DNA of 7,504 bases from Candidatus Berkelbacteria bacterium (GCA_026397195.1 JAPLVI010000035.1:1-7504); one strand, 5' to 3'. Numbered from the stretch's first letter, positions 1 to 6,637 are shown. Notes: generated by a model from the sequence alone, not told the origin. A program made the numbers and translations.

Positions 1-254
1 GAATATCTCTTCCAAGTTATTTCTTCGAGATTAAAATGATATCGATTCGAGAGTGCAGCAAACCAGGCTAAAGAGATAACAAAATTCTCTATCATTGCTT
101 TTTTGTCTCTAATCTCGTGTTTTTTAATACCAACAAGCGCAAATTTCTGACCATAATAAAGTAAATCTTCAACTGTATAAAGTTGATCATCAGGAATGCC
201 GTAAATATCAAGTATTATCTTTTGCAGATCAGATAATGATAATTTTTTTCTCAT
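1..254 (-). CDS. Partial small protein, possible MazG-like nucleotide pyrophosphohydrolase (N-terminal 84 codons)
   Basis: An open frame starts with ATG at 254 and runs off the left edge without a stop. The visible protein begins MRKKLSLSDLQKIILDIYGI and continues to a helix ending ISLAWFAALSNRYHFNLEE followed by ITWKRY. The opening LQK.I and the late pattern of a Trp/Ala-rich helix, then a short 'FNLEE' turn, then 'W-K-[KR]-Y' resemble the first and last helices of MazG-type NTP pyrophosphatases, which hydrolyse non-canonical or excess nucleotides. The acidic ExxE...ExxD metal-binding residues of that fold are not clear here, so the assignment is tentative. It lies 85 bases downstream of rpoD on the same strand, with no convincing terminator between. 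A weak TTGCCT-16-TATGCT promoter (267-294) would give a nearly leaderless message, so it could be read alone or by read-through. An AGGA lies only two bases before the ATG. Confidence 0.5.
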   Translation of the reverse strand, partial: MRKKLSLSDLQKIILDIYGIPDDQLYTVEDLLYYGQKFALVGIKKHEIRDKKAMIENFVISLAWFAALSNRYHFNLEEITWKRY

Positions 255-339
255 AGTCCTAAATCTAGCATATATGAAATTAAAAACAAGGCAAAAAATA
301 AATTTTCGGTGATACTTTTTAAGAGGTGAGAAATATATG

Positions 340-1446
340 CTACTTTAAATAATCTTGCATATTTGAATGCTCACGTAAAACTCTCAATTTTTCAAGCGCT
401 TTGGCTTCAATTTGGCGGATTCGTTCACGAGTGACACCGAATTCTTGCCCGACTTCTTCGAGTGTATGCCCTTGACCATCTTCTAAGCCAAAACGAAGTT
501 TTAAAATTTTTTGCTCCCGCGGGGCGAGCTTTTTTAAAATTTCTGAAATATGACCGCGCAATAATTCATAAGTGGCTGAATCTTCTGGTGATTTTGATTG
601 TTTATCTTCAATAAAATCACCTAGCCGCGAATCTTCTTCTTCGCCAACCGGCGCTTCCAAAGAAACCGTCTCTTGGGAAATTTTGATAATATGTTCAATT
701 TTATCAACCTCAATATTCATCTCCGCCGCAATCTCCTCGGGCAAGGGCTCACGGCCTAAATCTTGAACAAGTTGACGTTGAGTTCTAATTAATTTATTAA
801 TCGTCTCAACCATATGTACTGGGATACGAATTGTTCGTGCTTGATCAGCGATAGCACGAGTAATTGCCTGCCTAATCCACCAGGTAGCATAGGTTGAAAA
901 TTTATAACCGCGACGATAATCGAACTTTTCCACCGCGCGTAATAATCCCGTGTTCCCTTCTTGGATCAAATCCAGAAGCGAGAGACCGCGGCCGATATAC
1001 TTTTTGGCAATCGAGACAACTAAACGCAAGTTAGCTTCAGCCAATTTTCTTCTGGCAACCTGGTCGCCTCGATCAACCCGCTTGGCGAGGTCCACCTCTT
1101 CTTTTGGCTTTAGAAGCGCAATTCTACCGATCTCGCGTAAATACATTCTCACCGAATCATCAGCAAAATCTTCAATATCAGCCATCTTTATTGAAGCCAG
1201 CTCGCTCCCCTCACCTTCAGGCAATTCTAAATCCTGAGTTAGCTCTTCCTCAATCTTGGAATCAACTGTTTCAATTCCTAACCCAAAAAGAACGTGGAAT
1301 AAATCATCCAGTAATTTTTGCTTTGATTCAGGGTTCGGAATCTTCTGCAGAATTTCGGCGTAAGATACAAAACCATGAATCTTACCTTTTTCTATTAATC
1401 CTTGAAGATAAGGCGGTAATTTGATTTCTTCAGTACTTGGTTCCAT
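340..1446 (-). CDS. rpoD: RNA polymerase primary sigma factor (sigma-70, RpoD/SigA)
   Basis: Directs RNA polymerase to housekeeping promoters. The 368-residue protein shows the sigma-70 regions in order. Region 1.1-like sequence is at about 12-62, with '[15 protein letters not shown]' and 'GIETVDS'. Region 1.2 is at 97-130 ([12 protein letters not shown]). Region 2 is at 137-211, including the core-binding [14 protein letters not shown] (159-172) and the -10-reading, melting segment [17 protein letters not shown] (186-202). Region 3 is at about 214-290. Region 4 is at 295-356, with the -35-reading helix-turn-helix ([19 protein letters not shown]). The long non-conserved insert of E. coli sigma-70 between regions 1.2 and 2 is absent, as in SigA-type factors. 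The ATG directly abuts the TAG of dnaG. An AAGGGA about nine bases upstream, inside the dnaG end, can serve as ribosome-binding site, so translation is probably coupled. Presence of regions 1.1 and 1.2 and an intact region 4 argues against an alternative sigma factor. Confidence 0.97.
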   Translation of the reverse strand: MEPSTEEIKLPPYLQGLIEKGKIHGFVSYAEILQKIPNPESKQKLLDDLFHVLFGLGIETVDSKIEEELTQDLELPEGEGSELASIKMADIEDFADDSVRMYLREIGRIALLKPKEEVDLAKRVDRGDQVARRKLAEANLRLVVSIAKKYIGRGLSLLDLIQEGNTGLLRAVEKFDYRRGYKFSTYATWWIRQAITRAIADQARTIRIPVHMVETINKLIRTQRQLVQDLGREPLPEEIAAEMNIEVDKIEHIIKISQETVSLEAPVGEEEDSRLGDFIEDKQSKSPEDSATYELLRGHISEILKKLAPREQKILKLRFGLEDGQGHTLEEVGQEFGVTRERIRQIEAKALEKLRVLREHSNMQDYLK

Positions 1447-3216
1447 CTATTTTTTCCCTTGAATTACTAAATTTTGAAACTCCCTGATGAGTTTTTTGAT
1501 CTTTTCTTTATTACCAAGCTTTTCAGCTTCTTTTATTTTTTCCTCAAAATTTTTTGATGCCTCATCTTTTTTGCTCTGTTTGATCCGTTCAACCAAAGAT
1601 AGAACCTCTTCACCTGCTATATCTTTGTCTTCTTCAACATATTCATTCTCAACATCTAAAACAATGAGACTAACAAAATCCCGCTCGTCCGCTGACAAGC
1701 CCGAGATAAATTTCTTAAAATCAAATTTTCTCTTCTTAGAATACTCTAGATTCATTTTTTTGTAAATTGAGATAACTTGCGGCGAAGCAAAATCTATCGG
1801 GCTTAAAAAATCTTTAATGGTATTAAAATATTGAGGAAAGACTAAAAGTAAGCCCAAAAGATGATTTTCTTTGGAGGATTTTCGAACTTTTTCTTGAATC
1901 TCCGATTCTTGCCCTCCCCCTTGTTTAACTTTGTATCTCGACATCGCTTCATATAGATATTTTTCTTGTGTCTGAAGACGTAATGCCAATCGGGCGATAT
2001 AATCTCCAGCGACGATTGGGTCAGAAATCTTGGCAATTTCCGGTAAAATCTCTGAGGCCACATCTCTTTTGAGTGCAGGGCTAAGTTTTTCGCTCTTATT
2101 TCTAAAAGCATTCTCGAAAATATAATCAATATAGGGCAAAGATTTAAGCAACGCTTCCCGCCACAAACTTGGATCACTTTTGACTACTTCAGCTGTATCT
2201 TTAAAACCCTTGGGGATAGTTACAACAGCAACATCAACATTTTTATTTAAAGCGATATCAACTCCTCGTTTAGTAGCAATCATTCCTGCTTCATCAGCAT
2301 CGAAAGCAAAAAGAAAACGGCGGCTTAGTCGAGCTAAATTATCAACTTGTTCTTGAGTTAAAGCGGTTCCGAGCGAAGCCACGGTGTTCTCAAGTCCGGC
2401 TTGATGAGATAGAATAACATCCATTGTCCCTTCAACTAAAATAACAAATCCACTTTTTCTGATTTTAGTTTTAGATTTATCCAGGCCAAAAAGATTTCTT
2501 GATTTTGAGTAAAGTGGTGTATCAGGTGAATTAATATATTTAGGGGCATCGGTCGTATCTTTAAGAATCCGACCAGAAAAAGCAATAATGTTGCCCGCGG
2601 GATTAAAAATGGGGAACATTATCCTACCTCGGAAACGATCAAAAATAGGAAGGCTCCCTCTTCTTCTATTTTCTCGATTAAGCGATAAGCCAGAAGCAAC
2701 AATATCTGATTCTTTAAATCCTTTTTGGCATAGAAAACCGGAAATAAATTCAAAATTTAAGGGCGAATATCCGAGTTGAAAATCTTTAATTGTTTTTTCG
2801 GTTACGCCGCGCTTTTTTAAATAGGCCAAAGCGACTGCGCCGGTCTTATCTTTAGTAAGTAAATGATGAAAGACTTTAGCAGCAATATCATTAATTTCGT
2901 AAAGATTTCTTTTTTGGTCATAAAATTGTCTATCAATTCTAGCTAATTTTATTCCAGCACGTTCGGCTAATATTTTTAATGCTTCAGGGAAATCCACCCC
3001 TTCTATTTTTTCAACAAAAGTAAAAATATCGCCCGACTCCCCGCAACCAAAGCATTTAAAGATGCCTTTATCTTGGCTCACCATAAAAGACGGAGTTTTT
3101 TCATTATGAAACGGACATAAAGCCTTATAATTTGCCCCTGCTTTTTTTAATTCTAGATATATGCTGATTAAATCAACAATATCAACTCTTTGTTTTATTT
3201 CTTCAACTTGATCCAT
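1447..3216 (-). CDS. dnaG: DNA primase
   Basis: Synthesises RNA primers at the replication fork. The 589-residue protein is of normal DnaG length and order. A CHC2 zinc-binding domain at 1-95 has C34-x2-H37 and C55-x2-C58. The RNA-polymerase-like basic domain at about 115-250 has RFRGRIMFPI (194-203) and PKYINSPDTPLYSKSRNLFG (225-244). The TOPRIM catalytic core holds E262 in VEGTMDV (261-267) and D306/D308 in FDADEAG (305-311). A more variable helical, probably DnaB-interacting, C-terminal part runs from about 370 and ends in a Lys/Glu-rich coiled-coil-like tail (540-589). The common EGY[MF]D is EGTMD here, a substitution next to but not at the catalytic Glu. The ATG at 3216 fits the family N-terminus (VEEIKQRVDIVDLI). 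No Shine-Dalgarno is seen upstream, but a good promoter lies at 3250-3278. rpoD follows immediately, the classic macromolecular-synthesis arrangement without an adjacent rpsU. Confidence 0.97.
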   Translation of the reverse strand: MDQVEEIKQRVDIVDLISIYLELKKAGANYKALCPFHNEKTPSFMVSQDKGIFKCFGCGESGDIFTFVEKIEGVDFPEALKILAERAGIKLARIDRQFYDQKRNLYEINDIAAKVFHHLLTKDKTGAVALAYLKKRGVTEKTIKDFQLGYSPLNFEFISGFLCQKGFKESDIVASGLSLNRENRRRGSLPIFDRFRGRIMFPIFNPAGNIIAFSGRILKDTTDAPKYINSPDTPLYSKSRNLFGLDKSKTKIRKSGFVILVEGTMDVILSHQAGLENTVASLGTALTQEQVDNLARLSRRFLFAFDADEAGMIATKRGVDIALNKNVDVAVVTIPKGFKDTAEVVKSDPSLWREALLKSLPYIDYIFENAFRNKSEKLSPALKRDVASEILPEIAKISDPIVAGDYIARLALRLQTQEKYLYEAMSRYKVKQGGGQESEIQEKVRKSSKENHLLGLLLVFPQYFNTIKDFLSPIDFASPQVISIYKKMNLEYSKKRKFDFKKFISGLSADERDFVSLIVLDVENEYVEEDKDIAGEEVLSLVERIKQSKKDEASKNFEEKIKEAEKLGNKEKIKKLIREFQNLVIQGKK

Positions 3217-3249
3217 GGGACTAACACTAATTTATTCACTAATTGCACC

Positions 3250-3278
3250 AATATAAATCATAACCTTTTAGAGAACAA
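3250..3278 (-). promoter_or_regulatory. Sigma-70 promoter for dnaG-rpoD
   Basis: Read on the minus strand there is a -35 TTGTTC (3278-3273), a spacer of exactly 17 bases and a -10 TATATT (3255-3250). The -35 starts just past the stop codon of the ASCH gene (3281-3283). Transcription would begin near 3243, leaving a leader of about 27 bases before the dnaG ATG at 3216. This is the only promoter visible for the dnaG-rpoD pair. Read from sequence match to the consensus only. Confidence 0.6.
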
Positions 3279-3280
3279 AA

Positions 3281-3721
3281 TCAAGAAATTTTTTGTTTTA
3301 TCCTTTTTATCCTATCAATGCATATCCAGGCTGACATTAGTCCAAAACCACGCTTATTAATTTGAAAAGGTCGAATTTCTTTCATCCCAGAGAGAAAAAC
3401 TAAAATACAATATTTTTTATTTTTAAAAAGTTCAAAAAATTTATTTTTGTCTTTAATGCCAATACTATCTGCACCGCCATATTTATCAATAATCTTTTTC
3501 ACTAATTCTGGTCTCAGGTTCGAAAATTGAATTACTTTCGAAACCTTAGCCTTAACCGTCACCGGACACCCAGAATCTTTAAAATAAACGATATCGCCTG
3601 TTTCGATTCTATCCCAGGGGGCAACTTTGGACAAATACCAACGCGATTCGATCTTCTTCTCACCGCTAATTATCTTTGAGAGTAACCCCCAAGATTTTTT
3701 CATTATAGCAACATGATTCAT
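3281..3721 (-). CDS. ASCH domain protein (PUA-like fold)
   Basis: This 146-residue protein carries the ASCH hallmark GxKxxExR at residues 20-27 (GEKKIESR), followed by WY. Further along are a Gly-Asp turn and 'VYFKDSG' (45-51), a beta-rich segment (VTVKAKVSKVIQF, 54-66) and a late 'FGLMSAWI' strand (126-133). ASCH domains share the PUA/EVE-like beta-barrel. They are thought to bind RNA or modified nucleotides, and a few act as ribonucleases or amidohydrolases; the exact role here cannot be read from sequence. The ATG at 3721 lies seven bases after the stop of the flippase-like gene. AGGGA, overlapping that stop region, sits four bases before it, so the two are almost certainly one transcript. 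A second Met at residue 7 is possible but would shorten the first strand. Ends in TGA at 3281-3283. Confidence 0.8.
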   Translation of the reverse strand: MNHVAIMKKSWGLLSKIISGEKKIESRWYLSKVAPWDRIETGDIVYFKDSGCPVTVKAKVSKVIQFSNLRPELVKKIIDKYGGADSIGIKDKNKFFELFKNKKYCILVFLSGMKEIRPFQINKRGFGLMSAWICIDRIKRIKQKIS

Positions 3722-3728
3722 GGATTCC

Positions 3729-4703
3729 CTATTCTTCCGTCACTTTACCTCTAATGTAATGAATACCCTTGACTGATATAGCGAGCCATCCAAGTATTGC
3801 TGGTAGCCAAAAGTTAATTAAACGAAAAGAGACAATAATCACACTGGCTGCACCGATAGTAAGACCAGTAAGTTTTAATGAGCCAGCAAGACCGAGTTCG
3901 ACAAAACCCAATCCTCCGCCCGAAGGCGAAAACATAGATAATATCATAAAAAAGGCAAAATTTTTGAATAAAGCAAAAGGAGTCAAATCTATTTTTAACG
4001 CGGCGAAACTCAAAGTAAAAATAGCAAGATTAATCAGAGAAATTAATATTCCACTTAAAACAATTTTTAGAACATCAATATTGGCAAGTCCAATTATCTT
4101 TTCACTTTCTCCTTTGGGAAAAAATTTTGGAGCGATACGACCTATTAATCCGATTACTTTTGTCCGGCTTGGACGATGAAATAAAATAAAAATAAGAATA
4201 ATAGCAAGAAGCAATAGAATTAAATCAAGGGTCCTCCAAGATGGTCTACTAATAATATCTCTATAAAAGGATGAGCCACTAATCAAAAAAATAAATAAGA
4301 GTGATGAAGCGGTATAGAAAATAAAATAGGTGGCAGTAATCAAAGTGGCAAACTCAAAAGAGATATTTTTACGTCGAGCCTTATAAAAAATAATTGCAGG
4401 CCCAGAGAGTCCTGCTGTTACTGCTCCTAAAGGAACAGTATAGAGCCAGGTCCAAATAGCTTCTTTAAAACTAAGAGGTATTTTATAAAGGGCAAAAATA
4501 TTGCGAAGAAACGATCCCTGTAAAATTATCATCAAAATACCCAGAATTAAACCAAAAGCAATATAATACCACCTGATTTGGCCAACCGTCCTTGTGATAG
4601 AACCAATATCGGTCTTAAAAAATAATTCATAAAACAAAAAACCATAAGCTAAGAGGCCAAAAATTAAAGTAACCCAAAATTTCCATCCGAATTTAATTTT
4701 CAT
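3729..4703 (-). CDS. Flippase-like integral membrane protein (lysylphosphatidylglycerol synthase TM family, UPF0104)
   Basis: The protein is 324 residues from the chosen ATG at 4703 and almost entirely hydrophobic. Likely membrane helices are near 8-28, 46-66, 83-105, 117-141, 158-176, 211-236, 248-275 and 281-312. The family signature appears as SPSGGGLGFVE (259-269), and a Pro/Gly-rich helix lies at 90-103 (VPLGAVTAGLSGP). Relatives include the flippase half of MprF and proteins beside glycosyltransferases; they are thought to move or help make lipid-linked amino acids or sugars. There is no cytoplasmic aminoacyl-transferase domain, so it is not a full MprF. The frame stays open up to an ATG at 4793, but those extra 30 codons read through a hairpin repeat and have no membrane-protein character. 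MKIKFGWKFW is the natural start, with only a weak AAAG before it. It heads an operon with the ASCH gene and is divergent from the glycosyltransferase-deacetylase gene. Confidence 0.85.
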   Translation of the reverse strand: MKIKFGWKFWVTLIFGLLAYGFLFYELFFKTDIGSITRTVGQIRWYYIAFGLILGILMIILQGSFLRNIFALYKIPLSFKEAIWTWLYTVPLGAVTAGLSGPAIIFYKARRKNISFEFATLITATYFIFYTASSLLFIFLISGSSFYRDIISRPSWRTLDLILLLLAIILIFILFHRPSRTKVIGLIGRIAPKFFPKGESEKIIGLANIDVLKIVLSGILISLINLAIFTLSFAALKIDLTPFALFKNFAFFMILSMFSPSGGGLGFVELGLAGSLKLTGLTIGAASVIIVSFRLINFWLPAILGWLAISVKGIHYIRGKVTEE

Positions 4704-4723
4704 GTCTTTAAATATTTTTACAT

Positions 4724-4766
4724 GAACCCGACCCCGAAGCAAGCTTCGGGGTATCGGGGCGGGTTC
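4724..4766. repeat. REP-like nested inverted repeat, copy A
   Basis: Outer arms GAACCCG (4724-4730) and CGGGTTC (4760-4766) enclose perfect 9-base inner arms, CCCCGAAGC (4732-4740) and GCTTCGGGG (4743-4751). TATCGGGG (4752-4759) is left unpaired on one side. The element is much more GC-rich than its surroundings. Its core recurs at 4811. The shape, a tight GC-rich hairpin with an asymmetric foot in a divergent intergenic region, is that of REP/BIME-type extragenic palindromes. It begins about 20 bases upstream of the flippase-like ATG and so may overlap that gene's promoter: a TTGCTT read on the minus strand within the hairpin could be a -35. Confidence 0.8.
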
Positions 4767-4769
4767 GTT

Positions 4770-4802
4770 GGCAAGGTTGCAGCTCCGCTGCATTTACTTG
4801 CC
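4770..4802. repeat. Nested hairpin between the two REP-like copies
   Basis: Outer arms GGCAAG (4770-4775) and CTTGCC (4797-4802) and inner arms TGCAGC (4778-4783) and GCTGCA (4787-4792) enclose a three-base loop TCC. Two and four unpaired bases separate the arms. It sits exactly between the REP-like copies A and B, so the three may form one composite element. No T-run follows on either strand, so it does not look like a terminator. Confidence 0.75.
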
Positions 4803-4810
4803 TTCATCCT

Positions 4811-4839
4811 CGAAGCAAGCTTCGGAGTATTCAGGCGAT
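4811..4839. repeat. REP-like element, degenerate copy B
   Basis: The first 15 bases (CGAAGCAAGCTTCGG) are identical to the copy A core starting at 4735. The following bases match in part (GTAT, then GGCG, at the same spacing). The CGAAGC/GCTTCG stem is kept, but the flanking CCCC/GGGG pairing and the outer arms are lost. It lies in the same orientation as copy A, 76 bases away. It reads as an older, decayed copy of the same repeat. Confidence 0.65.
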
Positions 4840-4860
4840 TTCCAATAAAATTGATTTTTT

Positions 4861-4882
4861 ATAAAGGCTTCAAGGCCTTTAT
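4861..4882. repeat. Perfect 8-bp stem-loop
   Basis: ATAAAGGC (4861-4868), loop TTCAAG, GCCTTTAT (4875-4882). The arms are perfectly complementary. It is preceded by a T-run and followed by ATTGACT rather than by a U-tract, so it is not a standard terminator for plus-strand transcription. On the minus strand the hairpin is followed by A residues, which also argues against a terminator. Confidence 0.65.
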
Positions 4883-4894
4883 TGACTCGACAGC

Positions 4895-4924
4895 AGAGAA
4901 GAGAAAATCCATTTTAGCTTCTCT
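4895..4924. repeat. Imperfect long stem-loop
   Basis: Arms AGAGAAG (4895-4901) and CTTCTCT (4918-4924) flank a second pairing AAAAT (4904-4908) with ATTTT (4911-4915). Two unpaired bases lie on each side between the arms, and the loop is CC. It is the fifth inverted repeat in 4704-4991. Part of the pairing is A/T only, so it is the weakest of the set apart from copy B. Confidence 0.5.
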
Positions 4925-4971
4925 CGCTCCACTCGCAACAAAGAGAAAAATTAGAAAATTATTTGACTTTG

Positions 4972-4980
4972 TGGTATCTT
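4972..4980 (+). promoter_or_regulatory. Candidate extended -10 promoter for the glycosyltransferase-deacetylase gene
   Basis: TGGTATCTT fits an extended -10 (TGn then TATCTT). Transcription would start near 4987, about five bases before the ATG at 4992, giving an almost leaderless message. This would agree with the lack of any Shine-Dalgarno there. A TTGACT at 4963 is eye-catching, but its best-spaced -10 (TAATAA, 4985-4990) would start transcription inside the gene. No good -35 exists for the extended -10 site. Confidence 0.3.
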
Positions 4981-4991
4981 ATTCTAATAAT

Positions 4992-6551
4992 ATGAAAAAT
5001 ATTTCTTGCATTATTCCCGCTCACAACGAGGAAAAATTAATAGGAAATGTCCTTAAAATCGTCAAAAAAGCAAAAAAAGAGGGTTTGATCGAAGAAATTA
5101 TTGTTATCTCGGATGGTTCAATTGACAAAACTGCCGAAATTGCTCAAGAAGCCAATATTGATAAAGTTATTGTTCTCAATAAAAACATCGGCAAGGGAGG
5201 GGCGGTCATTAAGGGTATGACCTCGTCTAAATATGATAATATTTTGATGCTTGATGCTGATCTGACAAACTTAACAGTTCATCATATCCGCCAAATGATC
5301 GAGCCCTTCTTCCATCACGATGCTGATATGGTTATTGGTTTCCTGTCTGATGATAATTGGCAAATAGTTTTACCTCAATTTTCCGGGCAGAGAGTTTTTA
5401 AAAAATCATCTTTTAAGAAAATTATCGATAGTAAAAAATTTATTAACTCAAGATATAGTTTTGAATTGCTACTTCATCGTTTTACCGGCAAATCGAAATT
5501 AAAATCACTCTATATCCCTCTTTCTGGCTTATCTCATATCAGAAGAGAAGTAAAATATGGTAATTTCAAAACCTTTCTTACCCAAGCAGGATTTTTCACC
5601 GGTGTAGTTAACACCTATAAATATTATCTTATTGGTATTCTTTCAGCCATTCTTTTATTATTAATCTATTTAATATTCTTTAGTCCAATTCGTGTCAGCG
5701 GAATTAATTTTTCTACTCTTCCCGCGCTCAAGGATTCTGACAAAATATTGATTGTTGTCGCTCATCCAGACGACGAATCCATCGGCACAGCCGGATTAAT
5801 TAAAGATGCAAAAAAAGCCGGAGCCGAGGTTAATGTGGTCATTGTTACCAATGGTGACGCGAATCGTTGGAGTACATCAGTCCAGGAAAAAAATTGGCTA
5901 CCAAAAGGATCTGATTTTGTCCAGGAAGGTAAGTCTCGTATGGATGAGAGTAAAACCGCTTTAAAATCACTTGGTCTTGATGAACAGAATATTATATTTT
6001 TAGGTTTTCCAGATGGTAATTTAAGGTACCTCCTAAACAAAAATTGGGATGATAATCGTATCTCTAATTACACCAAATGGAGCACTAACAATTATGATGG
6101 CACTTACAAAAAGGGGGTTGGTTATAGTGGTAAAAATTTAGATTTGATACTTAAAGAAATTGTCACTCAAAAACAACCAAACATTATTATTTCACACAGT
6201 ATTTTTGATAAAAATCCCGATCACCGCGCTGTTTATAGTCTAACTAAAATTGCCCATGATGAGCTTGAGGCAAGAGAGATAATTGATGGTTCAAAACTAT
6301 ATTCATTCTTAGTTCATTCAAATATTTATAATTATCCACATCCTCTTCGCTATCAAGCCAACGATCCTCTCTATCCGCCTCAGGAATTAAGAAATAATTG
6401 TGATTGGACAATATATCCTTTATCATCAGAAACAGAAAAGACAAAGGATATTGCCATTCATACTTATAAAAGTCAGCTTACAGGTGGTTATTTGAGATTT
6501 CTCTTGCCTGCTTTTGTTAGAACTAATGAACTTTTCTGCCCTGTAAATTGA
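4992..6551 (+). CDS. Fusion protein: family 2 glycosyltransferase - membrane helix - PIG-L/LmbE-type deacetylase
   Basis: The protein is 519 residues from the ATG at 4992; upstream in-frame codons read through hairpin repeats and are rejected. Residues 1-205 form a GT-A family 2 glycosyltransferase: CIIPAHNEE (6-14), DGSIDKT (41-47), GKGGAVIKGM (67-76), the metal/nucleotide-sugar DAD (88-90) and FSGQRVF (130-136). The closest style is dolichyl-phosphate-sugar synthase-like enzymes that transfer a sugar from a nucleotide donor. Residues 212-231 are one membrane helix. Residues 250-519 form a PIG-L/LmbE zinc N-deacetylase: AHPDDE (257-262), TNGDANR (286-292), R316/E319 in the 'SRMDES' helix, GFPDG (338-342), NPDHRAV (408-414), and a closing YKSQL...FVRTNELF. 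The usual zinc ligands (H258, D261, H411) are present, so both halves look active. With the transferase in the cytosol, a single helix puts the deacetylase outside. A role in making and N-deacetylating an amino-sugar glycan or glycolipid is inferred. No Shine-Dalgarno precedes it. Confidence 0.88.
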   Translation: MKNISCIIPAHNEEKLIGNVLKIVKKAKKEGLIEEIIVISDGSIDKTAEIAQEANIDKVIVLNKNIGKGGAVIKGMTSSKYDNILMLDADLTNLTVHHIRQMIEPFFHHDADMVIGFLSDDNWQIVLPQFSGQRVFKKSSFKKIIDSKKFINSRYSFELLLHRFTGKSKLKSLYIPLSGLSHIRREVKYGNFKTFLTQAGFFTGVVNTYKYYLIGILSAILLLLIYLIFFSPIRVSGINFSTLPALKDSDKILIVVAHPDDESIGTAGLIKDAKKAGAEVNVVIVTNGDANRWSTSVQEKNWLPKGSDFVQEGKSRMDESKTALKSLGLDEQNIIFLGFPDGNLRYLLNKNWDDNRISNYTKWSTNNYDGTYKKGVGYSGKNLDLILKEIVTQKQPNIIISHSIFDKNPDHRAVYSLTKIAHDELEAREIIDGSKLYSFLVHSNIYNYPHPLRYQANDPLYPPQELRNNCDWTIYPLSSETEKTKDIAIHTYKSQLTGGYLRFLLPAFVRTNELFCPVN

Positions 6552-6553
6552 TG

Positions 6554-6605
6554 TATAATAAAGGTATAAATAGTTAACAGATAGCAGTATTATATTTATT
6601 GTTAA
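6554..6605 (+). promoter_or_regulatory. Candidate promoter region of the repeat-protein gene
   Basis: A perfect TATAAT lies at 6554-6559, three bases past the stop of the preceding gene, with a TG directly before it but only a poor -35. A second option is TTAACA (6574-6579), a 17-base spacer and TATTGT (6597-6602). The same TTAACA pairs with TGTTAA (6600-6605) as an inverted repeat that could be an operator or chance in AT-rich DNA. A gene-specific promoter is likely because the gap is 86 bases and the translation signal is strong, but which -10 is used cannot be decided here. Confidence 0.4.
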
Positions 6606-6626
6606 ATAATAACTTTTGACTAACAC

Positions 6627-6633
6627 AAGGAGG
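6627..6633 (+). promoter_or_regulatory. Consensus Shine-Dalgarno sequence AAGGAGG
   Basis: AAGGAGG ends four bases before the ATG at 6638. It is the only full anti-SD match before any gene in the window; the other genes have weak or no sites. It fixes the start codon of the repeat protein and suggests that protein is made in quantity. Confidence 0.8.
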
Positions 6634-6637
6634 TCTT

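Noticed and set aside
268..340. Inverted repeat GCATATAT (268-275) / ATATATGC (333-340) after rpoD, considered as a terminator
   Set aside because: The arms are almost all A/T and 57 bases apart, with no tight loop or U-run. Chance in AT-rich sequence is likely.
572..1424. Open frames on the plus strand across rpoD (64, 95 and 106 codons)
   Set aside because: They lie antisense to the highly conserved rpoD coding frame, have no ribosome-binding site or recognisable domain, and are Ser/Leu-rich shadows.
1487..2779. Open frames across dnaG: plus-strand frames and a 111-codon minus-strand frame at 1842-2177
   Set aside because: All overlap the intact DnaG frame and have shadow-like composition. 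The dnaG frame needs no frameshift to explain them.
3510..3540. GGTTCGAAAATT resembling a tRNA T-arm
   Set aside because: It lies within the ASCH coding frame, and no matching acceptor stem or anticodon arm is present.
3769..4179. 136-codon plus-strand frame antisense to the flippase-like gene
   Set aside because: The opposite strand encodes an unambiguous membrane protein with the SPSGGGLGFVE motif; the shadow has no family features.
4963..4990. TTGACT-16-TAATAA as a promoter for the fusion gene
   Set aside because: It would start transcription about five bases inside the gene, past the ATG required by the conserved glycosyltransferase N-terminus.
4704..4991. CRISPR array or tRNA-like structure in the hairpin-rich gap
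   Set aside because: Only two diverged copies of one core exist, with no regular spacer-repeat pattern. No cloverleaf with a T-arm consensus can be drawn.
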